This document shows positions 8,668 through 17,329 of a DNA stretch of 35,619 nt, one piece after another; the stretch's first letter is position 1; the number at the start of each line of letters is the position of its first letter. Both the position numbers and the translations under genes were made by a program. The notes under the pieces are model-generated. The model ran no database searches. It was not told the DNA's origin and saw only the letters and a list, made by a program, of their open reading frames with translations. Origin of the DNA: CAZIUL01 sp964542475 (GTDB lineage Bacteria > Planctomycetota > B15-G4 > CAYZWU01); contig CAZIUL010000043.1 in the NCBI GenBank assembly GCA_964542475.1, positions 1-35,619 on the forward strand, written 5' to 3'.

Positions 8668-10164
8668 ATGCGGAAAAAACGCATTTCCTGTTTGTTGATA
8701 TTAATGATGAGCTGGGTGGGTTGCCTGACCTACGAGGCCAGGCCCCTGGTCCCTTCCGATGTCCTCGAAAAGGTCGAAGAGGCAAGGCGGCTTCTGAACG
8801 GTGATCTCGAGGGCTCACTCATTGATGAGGAAGTAGCCGTCACAAAGCAAGCCGGGCACGAAGGGAATGGCGCCGAGCTTTTCACCTTCAGAAAGGCCGC
8901 GCTCTGGATGGACCGCTCCAGCCCACATCTCAAGCGCGCCCGGGCCGCCTTCCAACAGGCCTGGTCTTTTTCGCAAATCCCCACGCCCTGGCCCAACCCG
9001 GGGATCACCGTGGGTCCCAAGATCGGATCTGACCTGGGCTCGGAAGGTGCTTCGCGCCGGATTCAGCCCATGGTGGAGTTCGGTTTCTCCATCCCCTTGA
9101 GCGCGCGGCTCGAATATGCAGACGATCTCAACCAGGCCGTTGCTGATGAGGCCTGGGTCCGACTCGTTACCGAGCACCGTAGGCGTTACCTGGAGCTCCA
9201 CGCCCTTTACACGGAATGGGTGCTGGTCAGGAAGCGCAGGGACATGCAGGCCCAAATCCGGAAGTCCACCGGGCGATCACTGGAGCTGACCCGTCGTCTT
9301 GTGGATGCCGGTGCAGCCGGAGCCCTGGACCTGGGGCTCATGGAGCTGGAAACCGCCCAGGCGGACCATGAATATCTGCATCACCTGACCCGGATGAAGA
9401 AAGCGGAAGAAGCGCTGTGCGGCCTCATCGGCGTTCATGGCGACCTGTTCCGCGACGCGCCCATGTCGGATTTGCCCTCCCTGGATTTTGACCTGCCGGA
9501 TCTGGAGGAAGCCAAGGAAACCATGATTGCCAACCACCCCGGCCTTGCTGTGCTGAGAGCCCGGTATGAAGTGACGGAAAGAAAGCTTCGCCTGGAGATT
9601 GAAAAGCAGTACCCGGACCTATCGTTGGGGACCTCCTATGAAGGCGAACCCGGGGAGCGGAAAGAAACCTGGGGCCTTTCCCTGGGCATCGAGATTCCTG
9701 TTTTCGACCGGAACGAGCAGGCCATTGATCAGGCCTGGGAGGAGCGCGAGAAGGCCCGGGTGGATTACGAGGCCCTGCTCACCGAGTCGTTGTCCGCGCT
9801 GGAAAGCCTCTACGCCGTTTACGGGCTGGGGCGTGAAAAACGGAAGCTTCTCGAAGAGGTGGTGCTGCCCCGGTCCCGGGAGAACCTTGATGTGGCCATG
9901 GCTGCCATGCAGGCGGCTGCCCTGGACTCGCTCAAGTACCTTGAAGTGGAAAGGAAACTGAGGGCTGTGCTCGTGGAAGCGATAGAAGCTGAATCGGAAA
10001 TCCGGAAGACGGTGAATGACATGGAACAGGCGGTGGGCATGCCCCTCGTCTTGTTCCCCGGGGAAGGGCCAGAAAGCTACCCCCTTCTGCCGGAAAACTT
10101 GAAAAGAGCTGTTGAGAGGGAGGAAGGCGATTCCCCCGCAAACGGAAGGGAGACCAAGGAATGA
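8668..10164 (+). CDS. TolC-family outer membrane efflux protein
   Basis: This 498-aa protein is the outer membrane channel of the tripartite metal exporter. The start at 8668 is chosen because GGAGGG lies 7 bases upstream; an in-frame TTG 33 bases earlier has no ribosome site. The N-terminus is a signal peptide with a possible lipoprotein cysteine (WVGC, residue 19). Long alpha-helical stretches with coiled-coil character follow, in two related halves (ARLEYADDLNQAVADEAWVR and IPVFDRNEQAIDQAWEERE, each after a SLGIEIP/EFGFSIP strand), typical of OEP repeats. It overlaps the adaptor gene by ATGA, indicating translational coupling. Confidence 0.9.
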   Translation: MRKKRISCLLILMMSWVGCLTYEARPLVPSDVLEKVEEARRLLNGDLEGSLIDEEVAVTKQAGHEGNGAELFTFRKAALWMDRSSPHLKRARAAFQQAWSFSQIPTPWPNPGITVGPKIGSDLGSEGASRRIQPMVEFGFSIPLSARLEYADDLNQAVADEAWVRLVTEHRRRYLELHALYTEWVLVRKRRDMQAQIRKSTGRSLELTRRLVDAGAAGALDLGLMELETAQADHEYLHHLTRMKKAEEALCGLIGVHGDLFRDAPMSDLPSLDFDLPDLEEAKETMIANHPGLAVLRARYEVTERKLRLEIEKQYPDLSLGTSYEGEPGERKETWGLSLGIEIPVFDRNEQAIDQAWEEREKARVDYEALLTESLSALESLYAVYGLGREKRKLLEEVVLPRSRENLDVAMAAMQAAALDSLKYLEVERKLRAVLVEAIEAESEIRKTVNDMEQAVGMPLVLFPGEGPESYPLLPENLKRAVEREEGDSPANGRETKE

Positions 10165-11798
10165 ACCGGAAAGTGATTCCTGTAATATTATCGAGCCTCC
10201 TTTTTACCGCCATCGGCCTGGTGTGCGGTTGGTACGCTGCAACCGGATCCTCTTCGGGCGGGCCTGCGGGCCATGGAGGAGATGAAACGGAAGCAGCAGC
10301 TCATGGCGGCGCCCCGGTCCTGACGCCGGAAGCGCTGAAGAACATGGGCGTGCGCATTGCCGAGGCGGAGCTCAGCACCTTCAGCCGCTACCAGCCGGTT
10401 TCCGCCGCGGTTGCGGCTACGCCCTTTTTCCGGCAGGCTGTTTATGCACCGGTGGCGGGCCGCATCCGGAGCCTGGACGTGGATTTCGGTACCATGGTCC
10501 GCGGCGGCGATGTGCTGGCCTTCCTGATCCGCGATCCCATACCGCGGGTTCGGCTCATACTAACCGAAAACGTGCTTAAACCGGCGAGCGAAACACTGCA
10601 CGAGGCCATGGGCCGGCTTCGTACCGCTTCCATTTCCGTGGAAATCCTCGAGAAAGAGCTGGCCCGGCTCAGATCCTTTTCCAGTGCCGCGGATGGCATG
10701 CCCCTACTCCCCAAGAAAGAGATCATTGCAGCGGAGTACGACCTGATAAAGGCGGAGCGGGAGCTGTCCATCATTCAGCACGAGCTGAAACGGCACGGGC
10801 TGAGCCCCAGGCAGGTACAGGATGTGGAAGATGGTGAGTTCCCGCCGGTGGATGTGAATATCTGGCTGGGCGCACTAAAGCATAACGGGATCTGGACGCC
10901 CCTGGCCCAGCAGATCTACCAGGCCCTGTCCGAGGAGATGCGGCAGTATTACTGGACCGTGGCCACCATCGGCGAACTGGTGGCCGGGAACCTGGCGGAG
11001 CAGTCGCTCTTGCAATGGCTGCTCGAGGACAAGGAGGCGGGCCCGCATTTCCTGGAGATCGGCGGGCTTCTCCAGCGTGGGCACAACCTGGTGGACATCC
11101 GCGACCTCCATGAGCTGGGCGCGCTTGAAGCGATCGTGTGCATCCGGGCGCCGGCTGTTGCCGAGGACTGGGATATCCAAAACATCCATGTGAAACCGGG
11201 AAAGTATGTGGCGGAAGGTGAGCCTCTCTTCACGCTGGAAGACCCGCGTTCCCTCTACCTGCGGGTGGAGCCCACGGAAAGCGAGGTGGAGCTGGTCATG
11301 AAGGCGGTGAAAGAGGGCTGGACACTTGAAGCCAGGCCCCTGGTGAAAGGAGCCGCGCCGGTGCTGCACGGCCTGACCGTGGAGCGGGTATTCAACATGG
11401 ACGACGGTTCCGGAACCGTTGCACTGGTTCCGGTGGTCAACCGGCCCCTGATTGTGCGGCAGGGCAAGGGGGACAGGCTCTACCGAAGCTGGGAGCTCAG
11501 GGAGGGTGTTCGCTACGAGCTGCGCGTACCGATCGACACCTTTGAACAGGCCTATGTTTTTCCAACCGATGCTGTAGTGGATTTCGACTTGGACAAGGTT
11601 GTTTTTTTGAAGAGCGGGACCGGGTTTCAAAAGATCCCGGTGGAAGTGCTCTACCAGGATCATGAAGTGGTTGTGCTTCCGGCTGACTCGGACATCTTTC
11701 CCGGCAACCCGATTGTGATTAAAGGGAGCTTTGCCTTGAGCATGGCGCTAAAGCAGCAGGGAAGCGGCGAGGCATCAGGGTGTGGCCATTCCCATTGA
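10161..11798 (+). CDS. RND efflux periplasmic adaptor (CusB/HlyD-like) with metal-binding C-terminus
   Basis: A 545-aa membrane fusion protein linking the RND pump to the outer membrane channel. Residues 1-29 are a signal/anchor segment, followed by a His-rich linker. A lipoyl half-motif, VYAPVAGRIRSLDVDFGTMVRGGDVLAFL, is completed much later by NIHVKPGKYVAEGEPLFTLED; a beta-barrel region and a C-terminal domain follow. Between the lipoyl halves is an unusually long segment (about residues 140-310), rich in helix and containing an amphipathic stretch (WLGALKHNGIWTPLAQQIY), longer than a standard hairpin. The protein ends in ASGCGHSH, a likely metal-binding tail. The ATGA overlap with the TolC gene fixes the start. 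Confidence 0.88.
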   Translation: MNRKVIPVILSSLLFTAIGLVCGWYAATGSSSGGPAGHGGDETEAAAHGGAPVLTPEALKNMGVRIAEAELSTFSRYQPVSAAVAATPFFRQAVYAPVAGRIRSLDVDFGTMVRGGDVLAFLIRDPIPRVRLILTENVLKPASETLHEAMGRLRTASISVEILEKELARLRSFSSAADGMPLLPKKEIIAAEYDLIKAERELSIIQHELKRHGLSPRQVQDVEDGEFPPVDVNIWLGALKHNGIWTPLAQQIYQALSEEMRQYYWTVATIGELVAGNLAEQSLLQWLLEDKEAGPHFLEIGGLLQRGHNLVDIRDLHELGALEAIVCIRAPAVAEDWDIQNIHVKPGKYVAEGEPLFTLEDPRSLYLRVEPTESEVELVMKAVKEGWTLEARPLVKGAAPVLHGLTVERVFNMDDGSGTVALVPVVNRPLIVRQGKGDRLYRSWELREGVRYELRVPIDTFEQAYVFPTDAVVDFDLDKVVFLKSGTGFQKIPVEVLYQDHEVVVLPADSDIFPGNPIVIKGSFALSMALKQQGSGEASGCGHSH

Positions 11799-11886
11799 TC
11801 GGTGGTGGTTGTTGAAGCGGGGCGGCATGGTCCAGGCCGCCTGCGGGTTTGAAGGAAGGAACCTTTGAAATGAAGGATCAAGCGGA

Positions 11887-14800
11887 ATGTTGAACAGAAT
11901 CATCGCGTTTTCACTCAGGAACCGGCTGTTCGTGGTGGTGTCAGCGCTGTTGGTGGCCGGCTACGGCACCTTCACGGCGTTTCGCATGCCCATCGATGTG
12001 CTGCCCGATCTCAACCGTCCCACTGTCACTGTGCTGGCCGAAGCCCACGACATGGTTCCCGAGGATATCGAGCGCCTGGTCACCTTTCCTCTGGAACGGA
12101 TGCTCAACGGAGCCACTGATGTGATGCGGGTGCGGTCCGCATCGGGCATGGGGCTCTCCATGATCTTCGTGGAGTTCGACTGGGGAACGGACATCTACAG
12201 GAACCGCCAGATCGTGCAGGAGAAGCTCCAGCTAGCGCGCTCCAGGCTGCCGCCCGATGTGGAGCCCCAGATGGCGCCCATCTCCAGCATCATGGGGCAG
12301 ATCCAGCTCATCGGTATCCAGTCGAAAACAGGCGAAACACATGTGGACGAGATCCGGACACTGGCTGACTACGACATGAAGTACCGGCTCATGTCCATTC
12401 CGGGCGTGGCCAAGGTTGTGTCCGCGGGAGGCGCGCCCCGGCAGCTCCAGGTCATAACCGATGTCGAGAAGCTTCGCAGCTTTGACGTGACCGTTGAGGA
12501 GGTTGCGGAAACCGTCCGCAGAGCCAACCTCAACGTGTCCGGCGGTTTTCTGAACATCGGGCACAAGGCGCCCATGATAACCGTGACCGGGCTGCTGACC
12601 TCCGGCGACGAGCTGGCTGATGCAGTGGTGCGGCCCGATCCCCTGCGGCCAGTGCGCATCAAGGATGTGGCGCGTGTGGAGTTCGGCCCCGCGGCCATCC
12701 GAACCGGAAGCGCAGGCATCAACGGCGCGGACGGCGTGATCATGGCGGTGTTCAAGCAACCGGACACTGACACTGTAAAGATCACAAACCGGATCAACGA
12801 GGAGCTGGCTCTCCTTCAGAAAGGGCTGCCGGAAGACCTCGTCATTCTGAACGATCTCTTTCAGCAAGCGGAGTTCATCCACCGGGCCGTGGACAATGTG
12901 ATGGAAGCGGTCTGGTTGGGCGGCCTGCTCGTGATCTGTATCCTTTTCCTCTTCCTTAAATCCAAACGCTCCGCCCTGGTCACGCTAACGGCAATCCCGC
13001 TGTCCGTTTCCGTTTCCGCTCTTGTGTTCTCCGCCTTCGGTCTTTCAATAAACACAATGACTCTTGGCGGGCTCGCAGTGGCCATTGGCGCGCTGGTGGA
13101 TGACGCTATAGTGGATGTGGAAAATGTATGCCGCCGCCTGCGAGAGAACTCCCGGTGCTGCCCGGGCTTTCGCCCCCTCCTGGTCATCTTCCGGGCATCC
13201 AGCGAAGTGCGCCGGCCCATTCTCATAGGCACCTTCCTGGTGATGGTGGTCTATGTTCCCCTTTTCTTTCTCAGTGGCCTTGAAGGACGGCTTTTCACGC
13301 CCATCGGCATCGCCTATATAACCAGCATTGCAGCGTCCCTTCTGGTATCCCTCACGCTTACTCCCGTGCTCTGTTACTTCTTCTTTGCAAACAGCAGGGG
13401 GCTGATGGACCAGAAAGATTCGTGGATGCTGGAAGCCATGAAGGCGGCTGTGGCCCGCATGATCGGGTTCAGCCTCCATCGGCCTCTGATGATCATGGGG
13501 CTTTTGTCCGCCCTGGTGGTTGGGGGGGGCTTTGTACTCTTCAACCAGGGAACCCAGTTTTTGCCCGCTTTCAATGAGGGTGTGGCCCAGATCAACCTTT
13601 TTCTGCCTCCTGAAACCGGGCTGGACACCTCTTCCCGGTTCGGCCAGCGCCTGGGGCGGGCCCTGACCCGCATCGAGGGGGTGAAGCATGTGGGCCGCCG
13701 CACGGGCCGCGCGGAAGGGGATGAGCATGTGCACGGAGTGAACTTTTCCCATACGGTGGTGAACTATGATCCGGCATCCAACCGGTCGCGCCAGGAGATC
13801 ATTTCGGATATCCGAAGAATGCTTTCCGAGGAGTTCCCCGGTGTGATCACCGAGGTGGACCAGCCCCTGGCCCACCTGCTGAGCCACATGCTGTCCGGTG
13901 TCAAGGCCCAGGTCGCTGTCAAGATCTTCGGCCCTGACCTGGATGTGCTGCGCCGCGTGGCAAAGGAGGTTGAGGATGCTGTGCGGCCCATCCCAGGCGT
14001 GGTCGACCTTTACACCGAGCCCCAGGTGCTGATCGATCACATTGTGGTGGAGCCCCGCCGCGAGATCCTGGCCCGCTACGGCCTGGACGTGGAGGACGTG
14101 GCCGAGGTGGTGGAGCTGGCCCTGGAAGGGGAGCGGCTTTCCATCATGCAGAAGGGGCAGTTCACCTTTCCCATCATCATGCGTCTCGAGGAAAAGGACA
14201 GGGCAAACCTGGACAGCATCCGGAACCTCTATTTGGAAACCGCTGACGGTGCGCGCGTGCGAATGTCTGCGGTGGCGGAGGTGCGGCTCAGCAAGACCCC
14301 CAACAACATCAACCGCGAGAATGTGTCGCGCCGCATCGCGGTCCAGCACAATGTGGACGGCAGGTCTCTGGGCGAGGTGGTGGCTGATGTGCAGGAGGCG
14401 CTGAAACCGGTGATAGGCAGGCTCTCGCAATCGCCGGGCTATTCGGTGCGCATCGGAGGCCAGTTCGAGGCCCAGCAGGAAGCCACCCGCATGATAGTGA
14501 TCGTCGGCATCCTTTCGCTGGTGATCATGTTTTTCGTTCTTTACCTGCACTTCAAATCCGTTAACCTGTGCCTGCAGGTGCTTGCGAGCATTCCCATGGC
14601 CTTTATCGGTGCGGTTGCTTTCATAACGGTTACAAACCAGGCGGTTTCCGTGGCAACACTGGTGGGCTTGATCTCCCTGGCCGGAATCGCCTCGCGCAAC
14701 GCCATCCTGCTCATCGATCACTACCTGCACCTCATGCGGATCGAGAAGGAGCCTTTCGGCATGGCCATGATAATCCGCGCGGGACAGGAGAGGATGGTGC

Positions 14801-15075
14801 CGGTCGTGATGACCGCCCTCACCTCGGGCATTGCACTGGTGCCTTTGGCACTGGCAGCGGATCAGCCGGGGCGGGAGATCCTGTATCCCGTGGCCACGGT
14901 CATCATCGGCGGGCTCATATCGAGCACGCTCCTGGATTTCCTGGTCCGGCCCGCCCTTTTCTGGAGCTTCGGTGCCAGGGAGGCGGAGCGCATAGTTGAT
15001 TTGCCGATGAGGGAGGATCAGACCACACGGGATATGGAGGCCGAGTACGGCACATCTGAGCATGATTCGAGATGA
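11887..15075 (+). CDS. Heavy-metal efflux RND transporter permease (CusA/CzcA-like)
   Basis: A full-length (1062 aa) inner membrane proton/metal antiporter. It has the expected order: TM1 at the N-terminus (residues about 12-32), a large periplasmic loop, TM2-6 around 340-500, a second loop and TM8-12 near 865-1030. The TM4 motif at about 400-413 reads IGALVDDAIVDVEN, containing the acidic D405-D406 and E412 of the heavy-metal efflux (HME) class. It matches neither the textbook CzcA nor the CusA version exactly, so the metal cannot be named. Partner genes immediately upstream encode the adaptor and outer membrane protein; the metal-binding lipoprotein follows 30 bases later. Confidence 0.93.
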   Translation: MLNRIIAFSLRNRLFVVVSALLVAGYGTFTAFRMPIDVLPDLNRPTVTVLAEAHDMVPEDIERLVTFPLERMLNGATDVMRVRSASGMGLSMIFVEFDWGTDIYRNRQIVQEKLQLARSRLPPDVEPQMAPISSIMGQIQLIGIQSKTGETHVDEIRTLADYDMKYRLMSIPGVAKVVSAGGAPRQLQVITDVEKLRSFDVTVEEVAETVRRANLNVSGGFLNIGHKAPMITVTGLLTSGDELADAVVRPDPLRPVRIKDVARVEFGPAAIRTGSAGINGADGVIMAVFKQPDTDTVKITNRINEELALLQKGLPEDLVILNDLFQQAEFIHRAVDNVMEAVWLGGLLVICILFLFLKSKRSALVTLTAIPLSVSVSALVFSAFGLSINTMTLGGLAVAIGALVDDAIVDVENVCRRLRENSRCCPGFRPLLVIFRASSEVRRPILIGTFLVMVVYVPLFFLSGLEGRLFTPIGIAYITSIAASLLVSLTLTPVLCYFFFANSRGLMDQKDSWMLEAMKAAVARMIGFSLHRPLMIMGLLSALVVGGGFVLFNQGTQFLPAFNEGVAQINLFLPPETGLDTSSRFGQRLGRALTRIEGVKHVGRRTGRAEGDEHVHGVNFSHTVVNYDPASNRSRQEIISDIRRMLSEEFPGVITEVDQPLAHLLSHMLSGVKAQVAVKIFGPDLDVLRRVAKEVEDAVRPIPGVVDLYTEPQVLIDHIVVEPRREILARYGLDVEDVAEVVELALEGERLSIMQKGQFTFPIIMRLEEKDRANLDSIRNLYLETADGARVRMSAVAEVRLSKTPNNINRENVSRRIAVQHNVDGRSLGEVVADVQEALKPVIGRLSQSPGYSVRIGGQFEAQQEATRMIVIVGILSLVIMFFVLYLHFKSVNLCLQVLASIPMAFIGAVAFITVTNQAVSVATLVGLISLAGIASRNAILLIDHYLHLMRIEKEPFGMAMIIRAGQERMVPVVMTALTSGIALVPLALAADQPGREILYPVATVIIGGLISSTLLDFLVRPALFWSFGAREAERIVDLPMREDQTTRDMEAEYGTSEHDSR

Positions 15076-15105
15076 ATCGTTTTTTTTTTACAAAAAGGAG
15101 TAAAC

Positions 15106-15684
15106 ATGACAGCGCCCAAGAACGAATTTTACCTGTTTGTTGTGGCATTCGTGGTTATAGGCCTGGCCCTTTCCGCGGGTTGCTCCAAGGAAAGCGTACC
15201 GGCCGCACAGGAGAACGCAAACGAGAGCGCCGACGATCACAGCCACGATCTGGGGCCCCATGACGGCGCCGTAATAGTGGTGGGAACCCACCTGGCTCAC
15301 CTTGAAATGCTTCGTAATTGCGATAGCGGGAAGATCACCTGCTACCTGCTGGACAGCGAAATGAAAGACTCAGTGGAAGCGGACGGGCCGCTAAAGATCA
15401 ATCTCAAAACAGAAGATGGATCAAAGCAGCTGACAGCACAAGGTGTGGACGGCGGTCTGTCCGTCTTCGAATGCACTGATCCGGCCCTGGCCGCGCACGA
15501 GGTGGACGGGCAGTTCGTGATTTCAATCGGCGGAAACGAGTATTTTCTCGAGATACCGGACCATCATCATCATGATGTTGTGGATGACGATCAAGGCCAC
15601 GAGAACGAGACCGATGATGAGCACGATCACGAAGGCGATGACCACGATCACGAAGGCGATGACCACGACCAAGATGGCGAGTAG
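15106..15684 (+). CDS. Histidine-rich metal-binding lipoprotein
   Basis: This 192-aa protein closes the metal-efflux operon. AAGGAG lies 7 bases before the ATG. Residues 1-26 form a lipoprotein signal with lipobox LSAGC (Cys26). A central domain of about 110 residues (LGPHDGAVIVVGTHLAHLEM to GGNEYFLEIP) resembles small periplasmic domains found beside metal pumps. The C-terminal 45 residues are almost entirely His, Asp and Glu (DHHHHDVVDDD, then repeated DHDHEGD), a metal-chelating tail. Likely role: capturing or buffering the exported cation at the periplasmic face. The name is by composition, not by a recognised family. Confidence 0.8.
   Translation: MTAPKNEFYLFVVAFVVIGLALSAGCSKESVPAAQENANESADDHSHDLGPHDGAVIVVGTHLAHLEMLRNCDSGKITCYLLDSEMKDSVEADGPLKINLKTEDGSKQLTAQGVDGGLSVFECTDPALAAHEVDGQFVISIGGNEYFLEIPDHHHHDVVDDDQGHENETDDEHDHEGDDHDHEGDDHDQDGE
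15625..15666 (+). repeat. Exact 21-bp tandem duplication in the His-rich tail
   Basis: Two identical 21-base units, GATCACGAAGGCGATGACCAC, encode DHEGDDH twice in the lipoprotein tail. Length variation here would change the number of metal ligands without shifting frame. Confidence 0.9.
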
Positions 15685-15715
15685 ATTCCGCCGGGCTGAC
15701 AGGGCATCCGCAAAA

Positions 15716-15762
15716 GCACAGGTTACGATGCCGCAGCAGAAGAGGATGAAATATATGTGCTA
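15716..15762. repeat. Family 1 palindromic repeat, partial copy
   Basis: One outer arm only: GCACAGGTTACGATGCCGCAGCAGAAG, then ATGAAATATATGTGCTA. It fills the gap between the convergent lipoprotein and ACR3 genes and ends 2 bases before the ACR3 stop codon. Confidence 0.7.
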
Positions 15763-15764
15763 GC

Positions 15765-16952
15765 CTATGTGGAATTGAAAATATTCCGGGTTCGAAGGCA
15801 GATCTTCACCAGCATGAGCATCACCGGCACCTCGATCAGCACGCCAACCACCGTAGCTAAAGCGGCCCCGGAAGAGAGACCGAAGAGCATGATCGCCGTG
15901 GCGATTGCCACCTCAAAATGATTGGATGCGCCTATCATGGCCGAAGGGGCCGCGTCCTTGTAAGTCAGTTTCAACACCCGCGCCAGGCCGTACCCCAGCC
16001 CAAAGATCAGCGTGGTTTGGATGAAGAGGGGAATCGCGATCCAGAGGATGGTAAGGGGATTCGACAGGATCACCTCTCCCTTAAAGGAGAACAGAAGCAC
16101 CAAGGTAATGAGCAGGGCGATGATAGTCACCGGTGTCAATACATGAAGAAACTTTTCCTTGAACCATTCCCGCCCCTTGGTCGCGATGATCCATTTTCTG
16201 GTAAAAAAACCAGCAACCAATGGAAGCGCCACATAGATTCCGATCGAAAGAAGAAGTGCCTGCCAAGGGACGGGCAGACGGCCCACACCCAAGAGAAATC
16301 CACCCAGCGGACCGTAGAGAAAGAGCATGGCCAATGAATTGATAGCGACCATGACAAGCGTATGCCCGTCATTCCCTTTCGCAAGATAGCCCCATACGAG
16401 CACCATGGCCGTGCAGGGCGCGACGCCGAGCAAGATGCATCCCGCCAGGTAGCTTCGCCATAGTGGAACCTCCAGCATCTTGAGACCGTCCCGCATCACC
16501 ACAGTACCCACGCCGTAAGCATCCCCAATGGTGAGATCGAGCCCGAAGGGCATCTTGACGTAATCGAGAGCGTCCGCGCCGATGAAAGCTCTGAACAGGG
16601 TTCCCAGGAAGAAAACAGCGATGGCATACATGGTAAAAGGTTTGATCAGCCAGTTCACAAAGAGGGTCAAACCTATGGGACGGAGGTTCTTGCCGGACCT
16701 GATCACCTCTTCAAAGTCGATCTTTACCATGATGGGATACATCATGAAGAAGAGGCAGATGGCGATGGGGATCGAAACCACGGGGGCATCCCCGACGTAG
16801 ACGGCCATGCCATCGAGCGAGGTGGCTGCCTCGGGAGCGATCTTTCCGAGAACGATTCCCAAACCAATGCACAAGAGCACCCAGATGGTCAGGTACCTCT
16901 CAAAGAATCCGAGGCCTCTCGCCTCTTTGTTGATGCATGCCTCATTCGCCAT
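15765..16952 (-). CDS. acr3: Arsenite efflux transporter, ACR3 family
   Basis: This 395-aa inner membrane protein with about ten hydrophobic segments exports arsenite from the cytoplasm. Family marks are FERYLTIWVLLCIGLGIVLG near the N-terminus, MMYPIMVKIDFEEV (70-83), GVAPCTAMVLVWGYLAKGN with the conserved Cys180, and GASNHFEVAIATAIMLFGL in the C-terminal half. Residues about 120-165 contain an extra segment (GADALDYVKMPFGLDLTIGD and onward) compared with compact ACR3 proteins. AGAGG precedes the ATG by about 7 bases. It is divergent from arsR, the usual arrangement for arsenic-controlled export, with a 192-bp repeat between them. Confidence 0.92.
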   Translation of the reverse strand: MANEACINKEARGLGFFERYLTIWVLLCIGLGIVLGKIAPEAATSLDGMAVYVGDAPVVSIPIAICLFFMMYPIMVKIDFEEVIRSGKNLRPIGLTLFVNWLIKPFTMYAIAVFFLGTLFRAFIGADALDYVKMPFGLDLTIGDAYGVGTVVMRDGLKMLEVPLWRSYLAGCILLGVAPCTAMVLVWGYLAKGNDGHTLVMVAINSLAMLFLYGPLGGFLLGVGRLPVPWQALLLSIGIYVALPLVAGFFTRKWIIATKGREWFKEKFLHVLTPVTIIALLITLVLLFSFKGEVILSNPLTILWIAIPLFIQTTLIFGLGYGLARVLKLTYKDAAPSAMIGASNHFEVAIATAIMLFGLSSGAALATVVGVLIEVPVMLMLVKICLRTRNIFNST

Positions 16953-17012
16953 GCTAAACCTCTTGTTCGGTTTACCTGCGGTTTGTTTTAACTTCCCTCG
17001 TTATTGTTGATT

Positions 17013-17204
17013 TAACCTTAATGCGTCAAAAGCTTCGGCATAAAACGCTTCGCTTGGCCGATAGCACGCCATCTACAACATAAAACCAATTTTCCGTCTC
17101 CTCACATAAGATGCACTTAAGTTCCGGGACAAAAAACCGATTTTATGTTGTAGCTGACGCACTCTTGGCCATTTCTGCTCGAAGTTTTTGACGCATTAAG
17201 GTTA
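17013..17204. repeat. Palindromic TA-bounded repeat, family 2, copy D (192 bp)
   Basis: The ends are TTAACCTTAATGCGTCAAAAGCTTCG and the near-complement AAGTTTTTGACGCATTAAGGTTAA. Inner arms CTACAACATAAAACC and TTTTATGTTGTAG also pair. The copy at 27927-28118 has the same length and is its reverse complement with only a few differences. It encodes no protein and lies in the 377-base gap between acr3 and arsR, upstream of the arsR promoter. Confidence 0.88.
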
Positions 17205-17255
17205 AGAGAAAAACCGCACCTCATGGGTGCTTTCTAAAAAAAAACTCTTCACTCC

Positions 17256-17284
17256 TTGAAAAGATAAACTTCAGGGCTTATAAA
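17256..17284 (+). promoter_or_regulatory. Sigma70-like promoter of arsR
   Basis: TTGAAA (17256-17261) and TATAAA (17279-17284) are separated by exactly 17 bases and lie 46 bases before the arsR ATG. A short dyad, AATT-CGAT-AATT, follows the -10 box at about 17296-17307 and could be part of an ArsR operator, though it is weak. This promoter probably also serves the two downstream selenoprotein genes, since no strong separate promoter is seen between them. Confidence 0.6.
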
Positions 17285-17329
17285 TGGAAGCTATTAATTC
17301 GATAATTGACGAAATATAGGAATGTCTAT

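Noticed and set aside
13045..15063. Very long open frame (672 codons) on the minus strand opposite the RND pump gene
   Set aside because: The plus-strand frame is a clear full-length RND transporter; the antisense translation is His/Arg/Gly-rich with no motif and is a product of GC-rich codon bias.
15590..15684. Repeated GATCACGAAGGCGATGAC as a possible CRISPR or regulatory repeat
   Set aside because: It is a 21-bp in-frame duplication coding for the His/Asp-rich tail, without spacers.
17216..17235. GCACC-loop-GGTGC hairpin followed by a few T, as a terminator upstream of arsR
   Set aside because: Only a 5-bp stem and a broken T-run, and no gene ends there on the plus strand.
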